From: Acanthococcus lagerstroemiae
Lineage: Eukaryota > Arthropoda > Insecta > Hemiptera > Eriococcidae
DNA: 64,000 nt
Assembly: GCA_031841125.1 (NCBI GenBank)
Contig: CM063107.1
Coordinates: 68,149,814 to 68,213,813, forward strand
Direction of reading: 5' to 3'
This document shows positions 57,826-64,000 of the stretch, in pieces. A model generated the notes under the pieces. The model saw only the letters and a list, made by a program, of their open reading frames with translations, had not been told where the DNA came from and made no database searches. The first letter of the stretch is position 1, and every line of letters begins with the position of its first letter. Position numbers and translations under genes: made by a program.

Positions 57826-59597
57826 GATTAAGTATACACGTTAACGGTATCAGATACGCACAAAACAGCACTTTCAAGTTGAATCCTGAAACAGAATGTT
57901 CCATCATTTTTGATATGCTCTAAGTGCTATTTACTGTCTCTACATCTTGATGTGCCATCGACCTTTGCTCGGTGCCCTGTGCCCGCAGTCCCACACCCAG
58001 ACTGATCCCCTATATGCATCCGACAATTAATTTTGAAATAATATTACCGTTTACGGTAATTAAACCCTTTTTTCGGATATTTTCTTATAACTGCTCTACG
58101 TTAACGCATAAATCTTCGAAAGTCAACCTCGCAACCTCACAATCTCACATTTACGAGAATAATTTGTTCTTTATAATTAAAACGAATAATTCCCGCATTC
58201 TTGTACTTCTCATACGGCGGGTTTTTATAAAAATTTATTATTTAGAACATCTAGTCTGCAATCGGTGCTGGTGGTAGTTTCCGAACTGGGTGGGTTTGGA
58301 TGACATAATCAAGTTGGATGGTTTTTCGCACCACAGGGAATCCTGCTCTTGTATTCTGGAGTCCTTACAATAAACGGACTCGAACGTTGTAAAGCTAATT
58401 ATCATTTTCCTTCCAAGTAATTACAGGCTGTACTTATTCATTCGACACGAATAAATCTAGACTTGGAAAGAACTGTGCGGCCTCTAACTATACTGAGGTG
58501 CGCGATGTAAACAACAGATAATAAAAATCAATGCGAGCACTTACCGCGAATATTTGGAAATAAGATTTTTTCCCCTTTTTTCTTTTTACAAAACAGCAAC
58601 AGCCCTATAAACACAACTCTTATCTTCACTGCACTAGATTATAAAATATAACTGTCGGGTGTTCAGACTTGGCACTTACAGAGAAGCCAAACACTGATAT
58701 CGGAAGCTGCCTGGTAACTTATGAATTACACGAATGTTTAATTGCAGCGGGGTGAGGAGTGCGGCGAACTAAGTAACGGCAATCAAGGGTCCTACGATGC
58801 TGTCGAAGTAAACAGCTGTCATCCTATAGGGGTTCGGGGGAGATTGTTTCTATTAGTAACTGCGCCGGTCTCTTTCACTGCTTATCACATGGCCGACGTC
58901 GGCCCCCCTCTCGCTCGAGTAAAATCTTCACCCGGCATCGCCATCACCGTCGCCCGTCCATGCAGCCCAGACTGGCTTCCTTTCCGACCAGCTGTTGGCA
59001 TATCAGTTCATTTATCCGCCGAGAAAACGTGCCCGGCGTACATCCTCATTAACATAACATACATAATTGATTTAATATAAACCTCTATTACAGGCAGTGC
59101 AGGCCCGCAACCAGACTGAATCTTTAAGAGGGCAAATTGCAGATGAGAGAGGACAAGATTTTTTCATACATTTTAGATACTTCTAATTGTGATTTTTCTC
59201 ACCCCCACCAACCACAAAAAAAAAAACTCATTTCGAATAATAGCAGTGTTGCTAATTAGAAATGAGAAAACTGCAAAAAAATTTTTTTTTTTAAATTTTG
59301 CGTGAGTGATTTTTTTTTCTGAGATCTTTATGAATTTAAACCTCCCCCTGGGTGATACCTTCCCGTGGTGAGGAAACTTAAGCGTAAAAAAAAGACTCTA
59401 TGAGGTTATAGTATTGTTAGAATCGCGACCAAAAGCAGCTAGAAGAAGGCAAACTCTGACAGATGAACCCTATTGAAAGCAATGAAAAACTACAACAGCA
59501 TCTCTTTCCAGGAAATGTAACTTCTCCAAATATTAATTACTGATGATGGCGTTCCAACGGGTAAATAATATAGTTCATCGTTTTTTCCTATCATGCA
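57826..59597. other. Unannotated; CpG-rich patch 58750-59040
   Basis: 58750-59040 is clearly richer in CpG than its surroundings (for example GGCCGACGTCGGCC palindrome at 58890). On the minus strand a donor-like TTCGCG|GTAAGTGC lies at 58546. Together these could be a promoter and non-coding first exon of a minus-strand gene. CAGGCCCGCAACCAG (59100) resembles a MITE end. Nothing proven. Confidence 0.4.
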
Positions 59598-59855
59598 AAT
59601 TTTAGTATCATCAAGATGATACTATACTGATCGAACAACTATACGCGTTCAGTATTGCTATCAGTATCAGTGTACCTATTCCTGTACGACAAAAAGGAAT
59701 AAAACGCGAATATTTTAATAAAATTTTAATTTTGAATATGGAAAACAAGAGGTTCTTGAGAAAAATGGATAACGCCATCGTATTCAGCATTCAAAATACA
59801 GCTAAAATCATATAATCTCATCCCATTGTTTTTTATGCTGTTGTGCAATGTTATA
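59598..59855. repeat. Dispersed repeat, copy 2 (empty-site paralogue)
   Basis: Colinear with 3082-3347 and continuous through the point (TTTTTTATGCTGTTGTGCAATG) where that copy is interrupted by a MITE. It lies immediately upstream of the LINE that starts near 59877. Confidence 0.75.
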
Positions 59856-60491
59856 AGGTATACATAGAAGAGTCCAGGTAACGAAGGTAGATATCAAATT
59901 GATTATAGTATTATTACGAAACAACGTTTTAGGAATCAAATATTAGGCTGTAAAACTTGTTCGGGAGCCGATATTGACAGTGATCATAACTTGGTAGTAA
60001 TGAAATGCAGGCTTAAATTGAAGAAACTTGGTAGAAAAGAAGAGGTAAAGAGATGGAATTTGAAAAAGTTCGAACATACACTGGACGACTAGAGGGAAAT
60101 ATCGAGAGGATATTGTGGTAGAGATTGAAAAAACACAGGAAATTAACAGTGTGGAGGAAGAGTGGGGTAAAATAAAGGGGGGAATATTAAAGTCAGCAGA
60201 AGAAAATCTAGGTAAAACTAAGAGAGAAGAAAAGAAACCATGGATGAAGAAGGAAATCTTCAGAAAGGTGGATGAACGAAGAAAATATAAGAATGCAAAC
60301 AAAAGGGAAGGTAGATAAGCTTATCAAAGGTTCAGGAATGAAATAAAGAGAGACTGTAACAAAGCAAAGGAGGACTGGATGAAAGAAAAAAGTGATAAGA
60401 TAGAAGAGTTTATGAATAAAGGACAATAATATACTTGGCCTATCGGAAAGTAAAAATGGAGTCTGGAGAAAGAAGGAAGAAAGTAAGTAAT

Positions 60492-60800
60492 CAGGGACGT
60501 ACCGATAGGGGAGGGGGCAGGGAGGGCAATGAAGGAATTTTTCACTCAGCAGTTGGGAAAATTTACCATTTCAGTCAGGCGAGTTCAGAAATCCAACAAG
60601 ATACAAAGTGTTTTTTTTTTTTTGGCTTTGATATGGGAATTGAGTTGAGAAGTTTGGAAAACCCAACAAAGTAAAAAGGTTTTTCTTCTTTTGCATTGAT
60701 ACTTGGGAATTTTGGATTGAGTCAGTTGTTAAAATCCAACAAGTCAAAAATTTTTTTTTTGCTTTGATACTCGGGAATTCTGAGTTCAGTCAGTAAGGAC
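60492..60800. mobile_element. hAT-type MITE 'CAGGGACG' family, one end lost
   Basis: Left end CAGGGACGTACCGA at 60492, then the family interior in reverse orientation to 23281 (GGGAAAATTTACCATTTCAG, AAATCCAACAAG repeated three times with T runs). The right inverted repeat is missing; homology stops near TCAGTCAGTAAGGA (60790-60800). It splits the LINE between its linker and the RT. Confidence 0.8.
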
Positions 60801-61258
60801 TTTAAAAAAAGTGCTATTGTAACTATACCTACCGAAAAAAGCAGGATTATCGAACAATTAGTCTTCTTTCACACGCATCAAAAATATTAACTAGGATAAA
60901 TTACAGGAGAATTGATAATATGTAGAATAGATGCAGAATTAGGAGATGATCAGTTTGGATTCAGAAAAAGTAGATGTACTAGGGAGGCAGTGTTAGCTTT
61001 GAGATTAATTGTAGACGGGAGACTCAAAAAGCGGCAGGATACATTATGGCCTTTGTTGATATTGAAAAAGCTTTTGGCAATGTTAAATGGGTTAAAATAT
61101 TTGATATTCTAAAAAAGACAGGAATAAAATTTTAAGAAAGACAAGTTATTTAAAATTAATATAAAGGACAGAAAGCCACATTAAGAATAGAGGGAGAAAA
61201 AGGGGAGGCTAATATAGAGAAAGATGTAAGGCAAGGGTGCTCCTTATCTCCAGTATTA

Positions 61259-61348
61259 TCGGCACTGATGCGATGCTCGAAAGGGTAGTTTCCGGTGCTG
61301 GGGGTGCGGTGTCACAGGGGCCACATCGCCATACGTCCCTCCACACCA
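61259..61348. mobile_element. Short SINE-like insertion in the LINE RT
   Basis: 90 bp between two copies of TTATCTCCAGTATTA (61244-61258 and 61349-61363), splitting SPVL from the repeated LSPVLFN. The 15 bp duplication indicates LINE-machinery retroposition. The insert (GGTAGTTTCCGG, GGGGTGCGGTGTC, CATACGTCCCTCCAC) matches the right part of 63245-63550, so it is a 5'-truncated copy of that family. Confidence 0.85.
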
Positions 61349-61826
61349 TTATCTCCAGTATTATTTAATCTGTACATAGAGTGGACCATAAAAGAAATAA
61401 AAGAAAATTTTGAAGCAGGCGTCGCTATACATGGAGAGCGAGTAAAGATGCTCAGATTTGCAGATGATACTGTCTTATTAGCTGAAAGGAGTATTGATTT
61501 GAAGAACATACTAAATGGAATGAAGGAGATTTTGAGCATAGAATATCGTATGAGAATAACAATAAAAATAAAAATAAAGTAATGGTATGTAATCGATGTG
61601 AACACGATAGCTTAAATATAAATATTGGACAGGAAAAGATTGAGGAAGTAAGCGAATTTTTTTATTTAGGGAGTAACATAACAAAAGACGGAAGAAGTAA
61701 GAGAGATATTAGTAGTAGAACAGCACAAGCCAAATTAGCATTTTATCGAAAAAGTAGTCCCGTCAAATCAAAAATAAATCTGTGAATCAAAAAATTGTTC
61801 TTGAAAACTTATGTTTGGAGTGTAGC

Positions 61827-62087
61827 CAGTAGCGTAACAACTCATTCCTTCTGGGGGGGGGGGGGGATTGAAATCATAGAATAAAAAGTAGGAATATTTT
61901 TTTACCAAGTTCAAAAAAAGAAACAAACTGGTTAAGTAAAAAAAAAAATCGTTCAGATAAGCAAAAAAATCCGAATGGTCGATTTTGAGATCACAAATAT
62001 TTTCTGAAAAAAAAAAATGTGTCTACTTTTACAGTATTCTGGCGGGGGGGTTCTCCCCAAATCCCCCCCCCCGTATTTACGCCACTG
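61827..62087. mobile_element. hAT-type MITE, CAGTRGCGTAA ends
   Basis: 261 bp, ends CAGTAGCGTAACAAC and GTATTTACGCCACTG. Perfect duplication AGTGTAGC at 61819-61826 and 62088-62095. Removing it and one duplication rejoins the LINE (TYVWSVA then LYGF). G and C runs lie near both ends. Confidence 0.95.
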
Positions 62088-62437
62088 AGTGTAGCCTTAT
62101 ATGGATTCGTGAAACTTGAACCATATTAGGAAAACCAGAGAAGAGGAGGATCGAAGCTTTTGAGATGTAGTACTATAGGCGGATATTTCGCATCAAATGA
62201 ACGGATAAGGTAAGAAATGAGGAAGTAATTAACACAGTAGGAGGTAAAATGGATATTTAGAGTTGTCTGAAGAGACGGAGAGATAAACTAATAGGGCATA
62301 ATTTGAGGCACCCAGAAATAATATCACTGTTACTAGAAGGAAGAGTGGAAGGAAAGAATTGGGTAGGTCGACAAAGATTGAAGTACGTTCTGCAGATAAT
62401 CAAGGATGTAAAATGTAAGTTTTATTACGAAATGAAA

Positions 62438-62712
62438 CAGGGGCGGAAACAGGAGGGGAGGAGGCGCTAGGGGATAAGCCCCTGGTTTCAAAATTAGCCC
62501 CCTAAATTTTATTTTTAAAATTAATCTTAATACAGTAAGTACGACTTTTTTTCTATTTTCTTTCTAACAAAGAAAGTATTACAGAGAAACAAATCTATTT
62601 ATTACCATTATTTTTTTGGAAGGGGACTATGATTTTAGGATTTTTATAAAGTTATTTTAGGCGCTGGGGCTTCAGTCCCCCCCCCCCAGTTTTTGCTCTA
62701 TTTCCGCACCTG
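62438..62712. mobile_element. hAT-type MITE, CAGGGGCGGAAA ends
   Basis: 275 bp, ends CAGGGGCGGAAACAG and CTATTTCCGCACCTG (13/15). The LINE reads YYEMK before and MKELAQ after, so AATGAAA/GATGAAA is the duplicated target (7 bp clear, eighth base ambiguous). C10 run near the right end. Confidence 0.88.
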
Positions 62713-62944
62713 GATGAAAGAACTTGCACAGAATAAGGAGAAATGGAGAGCTGCATCAAACCGGTCGTAAGACAGATAACCTTATCATCATCATCATCAT
62801 CATTAATTTTAAAGTACATAGTTCTGCACGAAAGGAGGAAGTGAAGGGGAAAAATAATATTATCAGAAACGGATTTACCAACCCTAATAACCCCCCATGT
62901 GAGAAGGAAAATAATTTCTAGGCCTATATGGTGGGCTTCCCCCC

Positions 62945-63240
62945 TTGACTGAAGCTCAAATTGCGAAAATCAATTTGTGTAATTCCTGTAGGAAATTAAA
63001 CCTTCTTGAAGTACGGGTCACCCTTCACGAATTTTGCTTAAACTGGGAAAATTTTTTACGTACTTGGAACTGATTTGGGAATGGTGGACTCCTCCCTCGA
63101 CTGAAGCTCAAATTCCGAAAATCAATTTAATTCCTGTAAGAAACTCAACCTCCTCGAAGTACGGGTCACTCTTCACGAATTCTGCTCAAACTTGAGAAAT
63201 TTTGTATCTAAGTACTTGAAACTGATTTAGGAGTAAGTCA
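62945..63240. repeat. Tandem duplication, 152 bp unit
   Basis: GACTGAAGCTCAAATT starts at 62947 and 63099. Both copies continue with CGAAAATCAATTT, GAAGTACGGGTCAC and CTTCACGAATT, and end in AAACTGATTTRGGA. Confidence 0.88.
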
Positions 63241-63244
63241 ACTT

Positions 63245-63550
63245 AAAATCAGATGTTAATAGGGACCACTCTATTGTACCCTCTGCCGGCAGTGGTACAC
63301 CCGAATTCCAGGTTAACGCTGGGTGCCGATGGCTCGATTAATAGGGTGTCCCGTAGTGGTCCTGGCAGGGCAGCGCGAATCCGAAGAAAGGAGATGTGAA
63401 ATAGGGGCCCGGGCCAGCCTCAGTACGTCTCTCTGATCACCCATGTAGTACTAGAAAAGGTAGTTTCCACTTTTCCTGAGCCAGGGGTGCGGTGTCTGGG
63501 AAGCCAATTTGGCATGCGTGCATTGTCATACGCTCCACCAAACATTATAC
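63245..63550. repeat. SINE-like repeat, longer copy
   Basis: Shares GGTAGTTTCC, GGGGTGCGGTGTC, CATACG and CTCCACCAAACATTAT with the 61259-61348 insertion, but has about 200 bp more on the left (GCCGGCAGTGGTACACCCGA, CAGCGCGAATCCGAAG). No convincing A/B box, so the parental RNA is unknown. Confidence 0.6.
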
Positions 63551-63812
63551 CCTGTGTTTTCTAATTCATGTGCATTACGTTATCATACGTGTAATCCGTA
63601 GCATAAATAGGATGCTCCCCCGAGGGGAGGGGGTATTCAAAAATTTTGTAAATGAAACAATGAATGTAAGAAATTTTTTCCCAATTTGGACGTGACATGA
63701 AATAAAAATGCTTGGGTCTACAATGTTGTTGATGAGCTTTATAATTTCACTTTTCCCCAAATCTGAGTGGTATAATGTATATCAAAATATCCCCTTTATG
63801 TATGCCACTGCC

Positions 63813-64000
63813 TCAGGGCCCGTAATCAGGGGGAGGGCAGGGGCAACGCCTCCCTAGCTGTCAGGCGCGTAACCAAGGGGGGCAGGGGGCCAGCCCCCTC
63901 CCTAAAAAATCTTGTCTCCCCTGTGCCCCCCGCTGAATTTGAAAAGTTTGTAAAATTTATAGTATTAGATAAAACCAAGTGGAAGTTTTTAAAAATGGAC
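63813..64000. mobile_element. Start(s) of hAT-like MITEs running off the window
   Basis: CAGGGCCCGTAATCAGGGGG (63816) and, within it, CAGGCGCGTAACCAAGGGGG (63864) both look like hAT-type left ends followed by G-rich and CCCC-rich stretches. Right ends lie outside the window. Confidence 0.5.

Larger units (their letters stand above)
59877..62810 (+). pseudogene. LINE from endonuclease end to 3' tail, four nested insertions
   Basis: Longest LINE in the window. It opens inside the APE endonuclease (QVDYIIITKQRFRNQ, GADIDSDHNLVVMK with the conserved SDH), then a lysine-rich linker (60100-60420). RT follows: YRTISLLSHASKILTRI, DAELGDDQFGFRKSRCTREA, a motif A region decayed around DILKKLLAM, DVRQGCSLSPVL (motif B), LSPVLFNLYIEWTIKE, VKMLRFADDTVLLAE (motif C intact) and EVSEFFYLGSNITKDGRSK. 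KTYVWSVA then resumes after a MITE, and YYEMK / MKELAQNKEKWRAASNRS resumes after another. It ends with (TCA)n at 62786-62805. It carries frameshifts and stops besides the insertions. Same family as 3765-4262. Confidence 0.88.

Noticed and set aside
58742..59080. 112-codon plus-strand open frame.
   Set aside because: Length is explained by the low stop density of CpG-rich DNA. There is no domain, and the preceding TTGCAG alone is not enough to call an exon.

Overview
The window looks like nuclear DNA of an arthropod, most probably an insect with a large, AT-rich, repeat-heavy genome. It has no bacterial-style operons and no long host ORFs. It does have non-LTR retrotransposons of insect type, a Penelope-like element, a Ty1/copia fragment, a Helitron, a pogo-like transposase, a tRNA-derived SINE and many short non-autonomous DNA transposons (MITEs). 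The species cannot be fixed from sequence alone.

The only host protein gene I can support lies on the minus strand. A coding exon (25699-25810, ATG at 25787) and a terminal exon (21197-21428) have correct splice borders. They join in a compatible phase to give a 106-residue protein that I do not recognise. The 4.27 kb intron holds a 3-copy 150 bp tandem repeat, a hAT-type MITE with a perfect 8 bp target duplication, and a five-monomer satellite with two-monomer higher-order structure. An upstream non-coding exon is expected; a CpG-rich stretch near 58.5-59.05 kb is one distant candidate.

The rest is transposon stratigraphy. 0-5 kb: Penelope-like 3' end, LINE 3' ends and nested MITEs. 7.3-9.7 kb: RTE-like LINE split by an antisense tRNA-Arg-derived SINE. 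12-15 kb: MITE and a decayed copia gag/protease. 19.9 kb: MITE with TTA duplication. 29-38 kb: (GA)n array, pogo-like DDE remnant, Helitron helicase with its 3' terminus, LINE tails, a pogo-type MITE and a hAT MITE. 38.9-41.5 kb: 5'-truncated R1-like LINE with a 578-codon open frame and a 10 bp target duplication, apparently inside an older inverted-repeat element. 44-48 kb: hairpin MITEs, a GC-rich composite palindrome, a Helitron-like hairpin end, and two copies of a MITE family with 4 bp duplications. 50-51.7 kb: a foldback with arms of about 800 bp. 55-57.8 kb: composite hAT element, another inverted-repeat element and a LINE tail. 59.9-62.8 kb: a LINE from endonuclease to tail interrupted by four younger insertions. 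Nearly every boundary was set by reading terminal inverted repeats, target duplications or broken reading frames, and several insertions have an 'empty site' relative elsewhere in the window.
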